Shown: piece after piece, positions 7,777 to 14,559 of the stretch | How the letters are laid out: each line of letters opens with the position of its first letter | How positions within the stretch are numbered: the first letter of the stretch is position 1 | Origin: Chloroflexota bacterium | GTDB taxonomy: Bacteria > Chloroflexota > UBA6077 | NCBI GenBank assembly: GCA_021806765.1 | Contig: JAJZQR010000076.1 | Span: 1-14,559, forward strand | Length of the DNA: 14,559 nt | Direction of reading: 5' to 3' | The notes under the pieces: generated by a model | The model's input: only the letters and a program-made list of their open reading frames with translations | Told to the model about the DNA's origin: nothing | The model's database searches: none | Made by a program: the position numbers and the translations under genes

Positions 7777-8951
7777 GTAGCGGACGAAGACGCCGTCGAG
7801 TGGCCGTGCTGGGCAGCACCGGCTCTATTGGCCGCCAAACCCTGGAGGTAGCTCGCTGGTTTCCCGACCGCTTTGAGATAGTGGGGCTGGCAGCGGGGAG
7901 GTACAGCGACCTTTTCCAGTCCCAACTTTCGGAGTTTCGGCCTCGGCTGGCGGCGGTCGGAAATGCCACAGAGGAGATGCCTCTGCTCCCCTCGGGGATA
8001 CTGAGAGGGGTGGATGGGGTCACGCAGGTGGCGACGGCGCTGGAGGCGGATCTGGTGGTAGTTGCCACTGCCGGCGGGGTCGGTGTGGTGCCAACCCTGG
8101 CGACGGTATCCCAGGGCAAGAGCGTCGCGCTGGCTAACAAAGAGTCTCTGGTGATGGCGGGGAAGCTGGTCACCGAGCGGGCACGCCGGAGCGGGGCGCG
8201 GATTTTGCCTATAGATAGCGAGCACAGCGCTATCTGGCAGTGCTTGCGGGGTGAGGGAGAACTGCCCGAATGGCGGAATTCCGTCCGAGCCCTCATCCTG
8301 ACAGCCTCGGGCGGTGCCTTGCGGGACCTACCGTCGAGCGAGTTGGACAGGGTTTCACCGGCTCAGGTTCTGGCTCATCCCACATGGCAGATGGGCCCTA
8401 AGGTTACAGTGGACTCCGCCACCTTGATGAACAAGGGGCTGGAGGTGATCGAAGCCTACTGGCTCTTCGGGCTACCGTTGGATCGCATCGAGGTGGTGCT
8501 TCATCGGGAGAGTATCGTCCACTCCATGGTGGAGTTCGTCGATGGGGCGATCAAGGCCCAGCTAGGGGTTCCCGACATGCGGGTTCCGATCCAGTACGCG
8601 CTGGCATACCCCGAGCGGCTGCCGGGGAAGGCCGAAGCTCTGGACTTAGTGAAGGTGGGTGCGTTAACCTTTGGAGAGATCAACCTCGACAGGTACCCCT
8701 GCCTGAGACTGGCGTTGGAGGCGGCGAAGAAAGGCCAGAGCTATCCGGCGGTGCTCAGTTCGGCCAACGAGGTAGCGGTCAACCTCTTCCTGGAGGGCAG
8801 GATCAGCTTCGGGACCATCCCGACGCTGGTCGAGAGAGTCCTGTCGCGACACGAGCCGGTGGAGCCCGACAGCCTCGAGTCCGTCCTGGAGGTGGCCAGA
8901 TGGGCTCGAGAGGAATCCTTGGCACTTTCCCAGAGTAGGAGAAGGAACTAG
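7773..8951 (+). CDS. dxr: 1-deoxy-D-xylulose 5-phosphate reductoisomerase
   Basis: Dxr converts DXP to 2-C-methyl-D-erythritol 4-phosphate using NADPH and a divalent metal, the committed MEP-pathway step. Residues: NADPH loop VLGSTGSIGRQTL (12-24), VATAGGVGVVPTL (97-109), ALANKESLVMAG (119-130), metal ligands Asp148 and Glu150 in LPIDSEHSAIWQCL, and AHPTWQMGPKVTVDSATLMN (201-220) followed by KGLEVIEA with Glu224, the third ligand by alignment. LHRESIVHSMVEF and GVPDMRVPIQYALAYPERL follow. ATG 7773 overlaps the cdsA stop, with a G-rich stretch ahead. The TTG at 7746 in frame would overlap cdsA by 31 bp and is less likely. Length of 392 aa is normal. Neighbours cdsA and rseP match the common order. 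Confidence 0.96.
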   Translation: MSSGRRRRRVAVLGSTGSIGRQTLEVARWFPDRFEIVGLAAGRYSDLFQSQLSEFRPRLAAVGNATEEMPLLPSGILRGVDGVTQVATALEADLVVVATAGGVGVVPTLATVSQGKSVALANKESLVMAGKLVTERARRSGARILPIDSEHSAIWQCLRGEGELPEWRNSVRALILTASGGALRDLPSSELDRVSPAQVLAHPTWQMGPKVTVDSATLMNKGLEVIEAYWLFGLPLDRIEVVLHRESIVHSMVEFVDGAIKAQLGVPDMRVPIQYALAYPERLPGKAEALDLVKVGALTFGEINLDRYPCLRLALEAAKKGQSYPAVLSSANEVAVNLFLEGRISFGTIPTLVERVLSRHEPVEPDSLESVLEVARWAREESLALSQSRRRN

Positions 8952-8954
8952 GTC

Positions 8955-10040
8955 ATGAACTGGACGTTGCTGGCAGCGATACCGGTGCTGAGCTTGCTTC
9001 TGCTGGTGCACGAGCTTGGGCACTTCGTGGTGGCGCGCCTGGCCGGAATTAAAGTGGAGGAGTTTGGGTTTGGATTGCCACCGCGCCTGATAGGCATTCG
9101 GCGCGGCGACATGATCTACTCCCTGAATGTGATCCCGCTGGGGGCTTTCGTGAGAATGGCGGGAGAGGACGGCGGCGACGAGACGAAGGAGGGGAGTTTC
9201 GCCAGCAAGAGCAAGCGGGCCAGGGCTGGGGTCCTGTTCGCCGGTCCCGCCATGAACTTCGTGGCGGCCGCCCTGCTGTTCGCCGGCGCCTTCATGATCG
9301 GCTGGCCTACCCCTACCTCCATGGAGGTGTACGTTTTCCGGGTCAGCCCGGGGTCACCGGCGGAGGCCGCCGGCCTGCAGGTTGGGGACCGGATCGTGGC
9401 CATCGACGGGAAACAGCTGCAGACCTCGGATCAATTCGTCAGTGAGACGCGGTCGAAGTTGGGCCAGCCGGTGGCGGTAACCGTGGAACGTGGTGGCACC
9501 CAGATTCAGAAGAGCATGACCCCCCGAACCAAGTGGCCTGAGGGTGATGGCCCGCTCGGCATAGGGCTGCAGGCAAAGAACGTCCAGGTGAAGCCTGTGG
9601 CCTACCCGCCGCTGCAGTCGCTGGCTCAGGGCTTCGGACAGGCGTGGCAGACGGTGGCCATGACCGTATCGGTGCCGGTCATGGTCGTTCAGGGGGCCTT
9701 ACCGGCCGATGTCGCCCGGCCCATCGGCCCGGTGGGCATCTTTCAAGTTACCAGTCAGGCGGCAGACCAGGCCGCTGACAACGGCTGGTGGTTCCCCCTC
9801 ATCAGCATAACGGCCTTGATCAGCGCCGGCCTATCCGTGGCGAACTTGCTGCCCTTGCCTGCCCTGGATGGGGGGCGGCTGCTGTTGATCGGGGTCGAGG
9901 CGGTGCGCCGCAAGAGGATAGCTCCAGAGCGAGAGGGAGCCATTCACTTCGTGGGGCTGATGGTGTTGCTGGCCCTGATGGTCATCATCTCCTACTACGA
10001 CGTGGTTTCCCCGCTGCCCCAGATCAACTGGGGACAGTGA
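8955..10040 (+). CDS. rseP: RIP zinc metalloprotease RseP (site-2 protease, M50B)
   Basis: RseP is a polytopic intramembrane protease that cleaves anti-sigma factors and remnant signal peptides. The first helix carries the zinc motif HELGH (19-23). The loop FGFGLPPRLIGIRRGDMIYS (37-56) and PLGAFVRMAG (61-70) are family marks. A single PDZ domain (about 120-180) contains SPGSPAEAAGLQVGDRIVAI. Membrane helices follow, with NLLPLPALDGGR (297-308) providing the third zinc ligand Asp305, then a last helix near 325-346. At 361 aa with one PDZ it is like Firmicutes and Chloroflexota forms, not the two-PDZ 450-aa E. coli protein. ATG 8955 follows AAGGA (8942-8946) by 8 nt and is 3 bp after dxr. No anti-sigma partner is in the window. 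Confidence 0.94.
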   Translation: MNWTLLAAIPVLSLLLLVHELGHFVVARLAGIKVEEFGFGLPPRLIGIRRGDMIYSLNVIPLGAFVRMAGEDGGDETKEGSFASKSKRARAGVLFAGPAMNFVAAALLFAGAFMIGWPTPTSMEVYVFRVSPGSPAEAAGLQVGDRIVAIDGKQLQTSDQFVSETRSKLGQPVAVTVERGGTQIQKSMTPRTKWPEGDGPLGIGLQAKNVQVKPVAYPPLQSLAQGFGQAWQTVAMTVSVPVMVVQGALPADVARPIGPVGIFQVTSQAADQAADNGWWFPLISITALISAGLSVANLLPLPALDGGRLLLIGVEAVRRKRIAPEREGAIHFVGLMVLLALMVIISYYDVVSPLPQINWGQ

Positions 10041-10054
10041 CGAGCGGCCCATTT

Positions 10055-10130
10055 CAGTAGGGCGGGTTGTCTCAACCCGCCCGCCCCCCCACCCGTGATG
10101 GCGGCGGGGTTGAGGCAACCCCGCCTACTG
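10055..10130. repeat. Nested palindrome between convergent rseP and pcm
   Basis: Left half is a hairpin GGGCGGGTTG-TCT-CAACCCGCCC (10060-10082). Right half is a hairpin GGCGGGGTTG-AGG-CAACCCCGCC (10103-10125). The two halves are also inverted copies of each other, bounded by CAGTAG (10055-10060) and CTACTG (10125-10130). The element can fold as two hairpins or as one long stem, and works in both orientations, so it could end both genes. No T-run is seen. Confidence 0.75.
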
Positions 10131-10147
10131 GGCTTGCTGACGGCTTC

Positions 10148-10822
10148 TCACCACAGGTCGTCGAGGAAGGCCTCCGCCTCCTGCTCCTTCCATCCCGCCT
10201 TCCCTACCAGAGGCACGAAGCGCACCGCTCCGAGCTGACTTGAGAGCAACTGTCCTCCTTCCCTGGTGAAGAGAACCAGCTTCTGGGAGAGATGTGAGCC
10301 CAGGGGAAGGATGAGCCTTCCCCCCTCGGCCAGTTGATCGATCAACGGGGAAGGGACCCTGGGACTGGCAGCAGTGACGACGATGGCGTCGTAGGGGGCC
10401 TCGGCGGGGTGCCCAAGGCTACCGTCTCCCACCACCAGCTGAACGTTGCGATACCGAAGCTGCTTCAGCCGGCGGCGAGCCTCCGTTGCCAGCAAAGGAA
10501 ACCGCTCGATGGACACCACCGTCCGGCTCAACTCCGCCAGGATGGCGCACTGATACCCGGACCCCGTGCCGACCTCCAACACCTTCTCGTTGCCTGTCAG
10601 GGCGAGGGACTGGGTCATCAGCGCAACCACGAAAGGCTGGGAGATGGTCTGGCCCTCGCCGATAGGTAGGGGGATGTTCCGGAGGGCGTGCGAGCAATGC
10701 TCCGGGGGCACGAAGAACTCTCGGGGAACTCGTTCCATGGCAGCCAGCACCCTGGGGTCGGAGATTCCCTCCCTCTGCAGTTCTACCAGCAGTCTGGCCA
10801 GTTTGTCCGACGGCGGCGGCAT
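10148..10822 (-). CDS. pcm: Protein-L-isoaspartate O-methyltransferase
   Basis: Pcm methylates isoaspartyl residues formed by protein ageing, using SAM, to start their repair in the cytoplasm. Motifs: IPLPIGEGQTISQPFVVALM (50-69, substrate side), SAM motif I VLEVGTGSGYQ (81-91), acidic VVSIER (102-107), VVGDGSLG (130-137), YDAIVVTAASPRVP (144-157), LIDQLAEGGRLILPLG (160-175), and FVPLVG (202-207). ATG at 10822 with GGGAG (10833-10829) 6 nt upstream. Length of 224 aa is in the usual range. It is convergent with rseP and divergent from fmdB. A TAGAAT -10 lies at 10857-10852 on this strand. Confidence 0.94.
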   Translation of the reverse strand: MPPPSDKLARLLVELQREGISDPRVLAAMERVPREFFVPPEHCSHALRNIPLPIGEGQTISQPFVVALMTQSLALTGNEKVLEVGTGSGYQCAILAELSRTVVSIERFPLLATEARRRLKQLRYRNVQLVVGDGSLGHPAEAPYDAIVVTAASPRVPSPLIDQLAEGGRLILPLGSHLSQKLVLFTREGGQLLSSQLGAVRFVPLVGKAGWKEQEAEAFLDDLW

Positions 10823-10851
10823 GTCGATCTCCCACGGCCGGGTTGGTGCCT

Positions 10852-10857
10852 ATTCTA
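10852..10857 (-). promoter_or_regulatory. Candidate -10 element for pcm
   Basis: TAGAAT on the minus strand gives a predicted start near 10845 and a leader of about 23 nt. No good -35 is seen 17 bp upstream and there is no TG extension, so support is modest. Confidence 0.35.
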
Positions 10858-10898
10858 GCTCATTCCTCGCGATGCCCCTACCCTGCGGCGCCGGATTC

Positions 10899-10907
10899 TG
10901 CTATATT
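10899..10907 (+). promoter_or_regulatory. Extended -10 promoter for fmdB-dtd
   Basis: TGC-TATATT on the plus strand, one base off TATAAT, with TGn extension. The -35 region is weak. The predicted start near 10914 gives a leader of about 118 nt that contains the 10939-10987 hairpin. Confidence 0.45.
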
Positions 10908-10938
10908 TTATCTTGCGAACTCGGATAGCTCCCAACGG

Positions 10939-10987
10939 CGGCTAAGTGCGTCGTTCCGCGACTTCGCGGGAACGGTGCATTTAGCCG
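10939..10987 (+). promoter_or_regulatory. 49-nt hairpin in the fmdB leader
   Basis: The arms at 10939-10960 (CGGCTAAGTGCGTCGTTCC then GCG) and 10965-10987 pair over 22 bp, with three G-U pairs and one bulged G, closed by an ACTT loop. The uninterrupted lower helix is 19 bp. It ends 44 nt before the TTG start. No T-run follows, so it does not look like an intrinsic terminator. It could be a regulatory leader, a processing site or a palindromic repeat. Confidence 0.6.
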
Positions 10988-11031
10988 TCCCCATGGGCGC
11001 AGCGATTCCACAAGGGAAAGGGTGATCGGCT

Positions 11032-11352
11032 TTGCCTGTTTACGTCTATCGATGTGAGGACTGTGGGACCGAGATCGAGAAGCGACAGTCCTTTCACGAC
11101 GCTCCGCTGACGGAGTGCGAGCAGTGCCACGGGCGGCTGCGGAAGGTGTTCCAGCCAACGCCCATAGTCTTCAAGGGTTCTGGTTTCTACGCCACCGACC
11201 ATCGATCCCCCTCCGGGTCAAACGGCGGAAACGGATCCAGCACCAAGGGGGAGAACGGTAAGGGGGAGGACGGCAAGGGGGCCGATGGCTCAGCCTCTTC
11301 CTCTTCGGCCAAGGAAACCGGCACGGCTGCCGCATCTGCCCAGAGCGACTGA
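11032..11352 (+). CDS. FmdB-family zinc ribbon protein
   Basis: This is a small protein of the FmdB/CxxC zinc-ribbon family, named from a presumed regulator of formamidase in Methylophilus. The role of most members is unknown. The N-terminus PVYVYRCEDCGTEIEKRQSF is typical, with zinc pairs Cys8/Cys11 and Cys29/Cys32, then VFQPTPIVFKGSGFYATDHR (39-58), the family end block. Residues 59-106 are a low-complexity Gly/Ser/Lys/Ala tail. TTG 11032 has GGGTG (11020-11024) 7 nt upstream. dtd starts 14 bp after its stop, so the two are likely co-transcribed. Family assignment is good. Function is not predictable from sequence, so no symbol is given. Confidence 0.85.
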   Translation: MPVYVYRCEDCGTEIEKRQSFHDAPLTECEQCHGRLRKVFQPTPIVFKGSGFYATDHRSPSGSNGGNGSSTKGENGKGEDGKGADGSASSSSAKETGTAAASAQSD

Positions 11353-11366
11353 CGGCGACGGCCGCC

Positions 11367-11855
11367 ATGAGAACTGTTCTGCAGAGGGTTTCCCGGGCCG
11401 AGGTCCGAGTGGACGGCGTCACCGTTGGGAAGATAGGTCCCGGCTGGTTGGTGCTGCTGGGGGTGGGGCACGGCGATACGGAGGAAACGGCCCGCAAGCT
11501 AGCCGACAAGGTGGTGAAGCTGCGGGTCTTCGAGGATGCCGATGGGAAGTTCAACCTGTCGGCGCTCGACGTAGGCGCCCAGGTGCTGGTAGTGTCTCAG
11601 TTCACCCTCTATGCCGACACCAGCCGGGGGCGGCGCCCCAGCTTCGTGGACGCTGCCGACCCCTCGGTGGCGGCCGGCCTGGTGGAGCGGTTCGCGGATT
11701 TCGTCCGCAACTATGGTCTTCGGGTGGAAACCGGCCGTTTCGGGGCTCACATGGAGGTGACGCTCACCAATGACGGGCCCGTCACCGTGAGCTTAGAGGT
11801 ACCATCAGTTGGCCCCGAAGGGACCATGGGCCAGCGGACTCTACGGCAACGGTGA
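11367..11855 (+). CDS. dtd: D-aminoacyl-tRNA deacylase
   Basis: DTD removes D-amino acids (and Gly from tRNA-Ala) from mischarged tRNA in the cytoplasm. The canonical start MRTVLQRVSRAEV fixes ATG 11367 although no clear Shine-Dalgarno is present, which suggests coupling to the upstream fmdB-type gene. Landmarks: GWLVLLGVGHGDTEE (26-40), RVFEDADGKFNLS (53-65), the catalytic SQFTLYAD (77-84), RGRRPSFVDAADP (87-99), and TGRFGAHMEVTLTNDGPVT (122-140) with the Gly-cisPro motif. Family members normally stop just after GPVTxxLE. Here 17 further residues follow, and residues 139-162 are coded opposite the 3' end of miaB. The core is intact, so activity is expected. Confidence 0.93.
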   Translation: MRTVLQRVSRAEVRVDGVTVGKIGPGWLVLLGVGHGDTEETARKLADKVVKLRVFEDADGKFNLSALDVGAQVLVVSQFTLYADTSRGRRPSFVDAADPSVAAGLVERFADFVRNYGLRVETGRFGAHMEVTLTNDGPVTVSLEVPSVGPEGTMGQRTLRQR

Positions 11856-13080
11856 CCATCTCCCCCCTAAGGTTGCGGTCGCTCTCGAAGAACACCAGTT
11901 TGTTGGAGCGGCTCCGACCGGACCACTTCCCCTTCTGGCGCTTCTCCACCAGCACCTCCACCTCCTGACCAATCAGGCGGCTGTTCTTCCGGGTAGCGAT
12001 AGCCGTCTGAAGTTCCTCCACCAGGTGAAGGCGACGCTTCTTCTCGGCCGAGGGAACGTCGTCATCCATCTTTCTCGCCGCAGCCGTTCCCTGGCGCGGC
12101 GAATAGGCCGCCACGTGGACGACGTCGAACTCCACCTGCCGGAGCAACTCCAGGGTGTGGTCGAACTGCTCAGCGGTCTCGCCCGGGAAGCCGACGATCA
12201 CGTCGGTGGACATGGCAATGTTGGGGACTGCATGGCGGATTTCGGCCACCAGATCCAGGTACTGTTTCACCGTGTAGCGGCGCGCCATGCGGCGCAGCAC
12301 CTCGTCGTCCCCCGCCTGGATGGGCAGGTTCAGTTCCTCGCACAGTTGCGGGATCTCGGCCATGGCCTGGATCAGGTCTGGAGTGAAATCGTTCGGATGC
12401 GATGTGAGGAACCGCAGCCGCTGCAGCCCTGGAAGCCCGGCCACGCCCCTCAACAACGAGGACAGGCTGCTGGAGGGCGTCAGGTCCCGGCCCCAGGCAT
12501 CCACCGTCTGACCCAGCAGTACTATCTCTCTGGCCCCCCTCGAGAGCAGGCTCCCGGCCTCGGCAACGATCTCTTCCTGAGATCTGCTCCGTTGCGGTCC
12601 CCGTCGATAGGGGACGATGCAGTAGCTGCAGTACTTGTCGCAGCCTCGAATCACCGTGACCCCGACCGACACCGGCACGCGGCGACGGTATTCGGCGGCA
12701 GCAGGGGCGCACGTCTCCGCGCCATCTTCGGCAGAGAGGAGCAGGTCCGGCAGCCTCTCCATCTCGGTCGGACCAACGAAGAGGTCGACGAAGGGGTAGC
12801 GGTGCTTCAACTCCTGCGGATCGGAGCCGGCCATGCAGCCGGTGACACAGAGGACCATGTTGGGCCGCTGGGCCTTGAGCGACTTGAGATGGCCTAGCTG
12901 CCCATGAACCCGGTCCTCGGCACTCTGCCGAACGCTGCAGGTGTACAGGATGGCGACGTCGGCATCGTCGAAGCGTTCGGCGACCGACATGCCGGCACCG
13001 TCGAGGACATCAGCGAGCCAGCGGGCGTCGGACTCGTTCATCTGGCAACCGCTGACCCAGAGGTGATAACGGCTGGACAA
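11782..13080 (-). CDS. miaB: tRNA-2-methylthio-N6-dimethylallyladenosine synthase MiaB
   Basis: MiaB is a radical-SAM methylthiotransferase that adds the 2-methylthio group to i6A37 of tRNAs reading UNN codons. The N-terminal UPF0004 domain holds the auxiliary-cluster cysteines Cys12 (SGCQMNESD), Cys48 (YTCSVR) and Cys82 (TGCMAG). The radical-SAM motif is CDKYCSYC (Cys147, Cys151, Cys154). A C-terminal TRAM domain ends with AGPWSLRGQLM. TTG 13080 is the chosen start: AGGGAGG (13092-13086) lies 5 nt upstream, a strong promoter lies further up, and SSRYHLWVSGCQMN aligns with the family N-terminus. The frame stays open up to an ATG at 13281, but that stretch is promoter plus dispersed repeat. 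Length is 432 aa. No miaA in the window. Paralogues RimO and MtaB fit less well. Confidence 0.92.
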   Translation of the reverse strand: MSSRYHLWVSGCQMNESDARWLADVLDGAGMSVAERFDDADVAILYTCSVRQSAEDRVHGQLGHLKSLKAQRPNMVLCVTGCMAGSDPQELKHRYPFVDLFVGPTEMERLPDLLLSAEDGAETCAPAAAEYRRRVPVSVGVTVIRGCDKYCSYCIVPYRRGPQRSRSQEEIVAEAGSLLSRGAREIVLLGQTVDAWGRDLTPSSSLSSLLRGVAGLPGLQRLRFLTSHPNDFTPDLIQAMAEIPQLCEELNLPIQAGDDEVLRRMARRYTVKQYLDLVAEIRHAVPNIAMSTDVIVGFPGETAEQFDHTLELLRQVEFDVVHVAAYSPRQGTAAARKMDDDVPSAEKKRRLHLVEELQTAIATRKNSRLIGQEVEVLVEKRQKGKWSGRSRSNKLVFFESDRNLRGEMVTVAVESAGPWSLRGQLMVPLSSR

Positions 13081-13143
13081 GACAACCTCCCTGCCTGGGT
13101 GAGGCAGATTTGACGATTTCGACAGTGGATAACTGCGCAATCC

Positions 13144-13172
13144 ATTATAGACGGTGGCAGCGCGGATGCCAA
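13144..13172 (-). promoter_or_regulatory. Strong sigma-70-type promoter of miaB
   Basis: Reading the minus strand: TTGGCA (13172-13167), exactly 17 bp, TATAAT (13149-13144). That is 5/6 and 6/6 matches to consensus. The transcript start is predicted near 13137, about 57 nt before the TTG start at 13080. It is the best-matching promoter in the window. Confidence 0.75.
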
Positions 13173-13207
13173 ACGCCAAGCAGCTGGCCGCGGATACTCT
13201 GCCCTTC

Positions 13208-13284
13208 GTCACCCCCGCGAAAGCGGGGGTCCAGGACGCTACCGTGCGGAGAGGACCCTGGATGCCCGCCTTCGCGGGCACGAC
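13208..13284. repeat. Dispersed inverted repeat of the PAKAGIQ/PAFAGVT type
   Basis: Two 28-bp arms (13208-13235 and 13257-13284) are inverted copies matching at 22 of 28 positions, separated by 21 bp. Each arm folds by itself: ACCCCCGC-GAAA-GCGGGGGT (13211-13230) and TGCCCGC-CTTC-GCGGGCA (13263-13280). TCCAGG and CCTGGA pair inside. Translated on the minus strand it gives PAKAGIQ and SWTPAFAGVT, the well-known false peptides of a palindromic repeat found in many bacterial genomes. The rest of 13081-13317 is the miaB leader and promoter, and about 30 bp up to the kbl stop with nothing recognised. Confidence 0.8.
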
Positions 13285-13317
13285 AACGGATTGTGCACGC
13301 CATCCCAGGCCAGATGC

Positions 13318-14499
13318 TCAGATGACGCCGAGCTCCTTGCCGACACGGGCGAAGGCGTCCAGCGCTCGGTCCAGGTTCTCCCGGGTGTGGCCGGCGGTGA
13401 CGATGGTACGGATGCGAGCCCTGTCGCGAGCGACGGTGGGATAGACGATGGCCTGTCCGAAGACCCCCTCCTCGAACAGACGCGCGCTCATCCGTAGGGC
13501 TCTGGCCGACTCGCCCACGATGACGGGAGTGATAGGTGTCTCGCTGGCGCCGGTGTCGAACCCCAGCCTGGTCAGTTCTGCCTTAAAGTATCGAGTGTTC
13601 TCCCACAGGGTATCGATCAGATGAGGCTCCTCCTGCAGCACGTCCAGCGCCGCGATGCAGCTGGCGACGACTGCTGGAGGATGGGAGGTGCTGAACAGGT
13701 AGGGACGGCCGCGCTGGACCAGCCACTCCCTGAGAGACCGGCTGCCGGCGATGTAGCCGCCGAGGACGCCGATGGCCTTGGACAGGGTACCCATCTGGAT
13801 GTGGACCCTGCCGTGGAGGCCGAAGTGGTCCACGGTGCCGCGGCCGTCTTTGCCCAGCACCCCACTGGCGTGGGCGTCGTCGACCATCACAATGGCGTCG
13901 TATCGTTCTGCCAGTTCCACGATGCTCGGGAGCGGGGCGATGTCACCGTCCATGCTGAAGACCCCATCGGTCACCACCATGACCCGTCGGGCCCCCCTGG
14001 ATTCCTCCAGCCGCCGCTCTAATTCGGTCATGTCCTTGTGTTTGTAGACCTTGCGGGTTGCCACGGTAAGGCGGCAACCGTCGATGATGCTGGCATGGTT
14101 CAGTTCGTCGCTGACGATCACGTCTCCCTCTCCCATGATCGCAGGAATGACGCCGGTGTTGGCGGTGAAGCCCGACTGAAAGACGATGGCAGCCTCGGTG
14201 TTCTTGAACTGCGCCAGCTTCTCCTCCAACTGCTCGTGGAGCGTCATGGTGCCGATGATGGTGCGAACGGCGCCGGAGCCGACTCCGTAGTCCTGAATGG
14301 CCTGGATGGCCGCCTCTCGGAGGCGGGGGTGGGTGGTGAGACCCAGGTAGTTGTTGGATGCCAGGTTAACGACCTGCTTGCCATCGATGAGCGCCACCGC
14401 GGCCTGCTCGCCCTGCAGCACCCTCACCTGAAAGTAGAGTCCCTGGTCCTTCAGTTCCTGGATCTCCTGCTCCAGGAAGGCAGTAGGGTCCTTTGCCAC
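13318..14499 (-). CDS. kbl: Glycine C-acetyltransferase (2-amino-3-ketobutyrate CoA ligase)
   Basis: Kbl is a PLP enzyme of the alpha-oxoamine synthase family. It splits 2-amino-3-oxobutyrate with CoA into glycine and acetyl-CoA, the second step of threonine degradation. Landmarks: [16 protein letters not shown] (45-60), [20 protein letters not shown] (74-93), [10 protein letters not shown] (107-116), [15 protein letters not shown] (130-144), [14 protein letters not shown] (177-190), [11 protein letters not shown] (206-216), and GTLSKAIG (237-244) with the PLP Lys241. GTG 14499 has AAGGGAG (14514-14508) 8 nt upstream. Length of 393 aa is normal. BioF (8-amino-7-oxononanoate synthase) is the close alternative. 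The upstream dehydrogenase end favours Kbl, and no biotin gene is in view. Confidence 0.87.
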   Translation of the reverse strand: MAKDPTAFLEQEIQELKDQGLYFQVRVLQGEQAAVALIDGKQVVNLASNNYLGLTTHPRLREAAIQAIQDYGVGSGAVRTIIGTMTLHEQLEEKLAQFKNTEAAIVFQSGFTANTGVIPAIMGEGDVIVSDELNHASIIDGCRLTVATRKVYKHKDMTELERRLEESRGARRVMVVTDGVFSMDGDIAPLPSIVELAERYDAIVMVDDAHASGVLGKDGRGTVDHFGLHGRVHIQMGTLSKAIGVLGGYIAGSRSLREWLVQRGRPYLFSTSHPPAVVASCIAALDVLQEEPHLIDTLWENTRYFKAELTRLGFDTGASETPITPVIVGESARALRMSARLFEEGVFGQAIVYPTVARDRARIRTIVTAGHTRENLDRALDAFARVGKELGVI

Positions 14500-14514
14500 C
14501 GTCGCTGCTCCCTT

Positions 14515-14559
14515 CTAAGGTATCAGAACCACTTTCCCGCACTGACGACTGGCGTACAG
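14515..14559 (-). CDS. tdh: C-terminal end of a zinc alcohol dehydrogenase, probably L-threonine 3-dehydrogenase
   Basis: The last 14 codons of a minus-strand gene enter from the right edge and end in TAG (14517-14515), reading LYASRQCGKVVLIP. The S-x-x-x-GKVVL ending is typical of medium-chain zinc dehydrogenases including Tdh. kbl starts 15 nt later, with its ribosome binding site just after this stop. The tdh-kbl pair is a standard operon: Tdh oxidises threonine to 2-amino-3-oxobutyrate, which Kbl cleaves. Only 14 residues are visible, so the substrate is inferred from the neighbour. Confidence 0.6.
   Translation of the reverse strand: MYASRQCGKVVLIP

Noticed and set aside
7475..8296. 273-codon open frame antisense to cdsA and dxr
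   Set aside because: Arg/Pro/Ser-rich shadow sequence crossing two well-identified genes on the other strand.
13081..13281. MiaB translation start at ATG 13281
   Set aside because: The added residues are the translation of a dispersed inverted repeat and of the promoter. The internal TTG 13080 has a strong ribosome binding site and matches the family N-terminus.

Overview
This window is an ordinary stretch of high-GC bacterial chromosome, densely packed with housekeeping genes. It carries the widely conserved block rpsB-tsf-pyrH-frr-uppS-cdsA-dxr-rseP. No tRNA, rRNA, CRISPR array, insertion sequence, phage gene or defence gene was found. Seven of the fifteen starts I could fix are TTG or GTG, each with a well-placed Shine-Dalgarno. 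The short EF-Ts (168 aa), the protein resemblances and the GC-rich palindromes between genes suggest Chloroflexota (Dehalococcoidia-like). This is an inference from memory of family sequences, not a database result. uppS and mltG imply a peptidoglycan wall, and dxr implies the MEP isoprenoid route.

Layout. 1-791: 3' part of mltG (+). 792-1029: gap with two short palindromes and an extended -10 promoter. 1039-3089: hslV and hslU (+), the ATP-dependent HslUV protease. 3090-3316: a GC hairpin, a promoter and a structured leader. 3317-10040: eight co-directional genes from rpsB to rseP (+), mostly 0-80 bp apart. They cover translation (S2, EF-Ts, ribosome recycling factor), nucleotide supply (UMP kinase), lipid and wall precursors (Dxr, UppS, CdsA) and an intramembrane protease (RseP). 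10041-10147: nested palindrome between the convergent rseP and pcm. 10148-10822: pcm (-). 10823-11031: divergent promoter region with a 49-nt hairpin. 11032-11855: fmdB-type zinc ribbon and dtd (+). 11782-13080: miaB (-), overlapping the end of dtd by 74 bp. 13081-13317: miaB promoter plus a 77-bp inverted repeat of a known dispersed type. 13318-14559: kbl (-) and the last codons of a probable tdh (-), a threonine degradation pair.

How the genes fit together: Dxr makes MEP-pathway isoprenoid precursor and UppS turns the resulting IPP/FPP into the wall lipid carrier. MltG trims nascent glycan. CdsA makes CDP-diacylglycerol for phospholipids. HslUV, RseP, Pcm and Dtd form a protein quality-control theme.

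I found no exciting undescribed system. The points worth a second look are small: hairpins placed at promoters and leaders, a shared TGC-extended -10 pattern, a false N-terminal extension of MiaB created by a repeat, and a convergent coding overlap of dtd and miaB.
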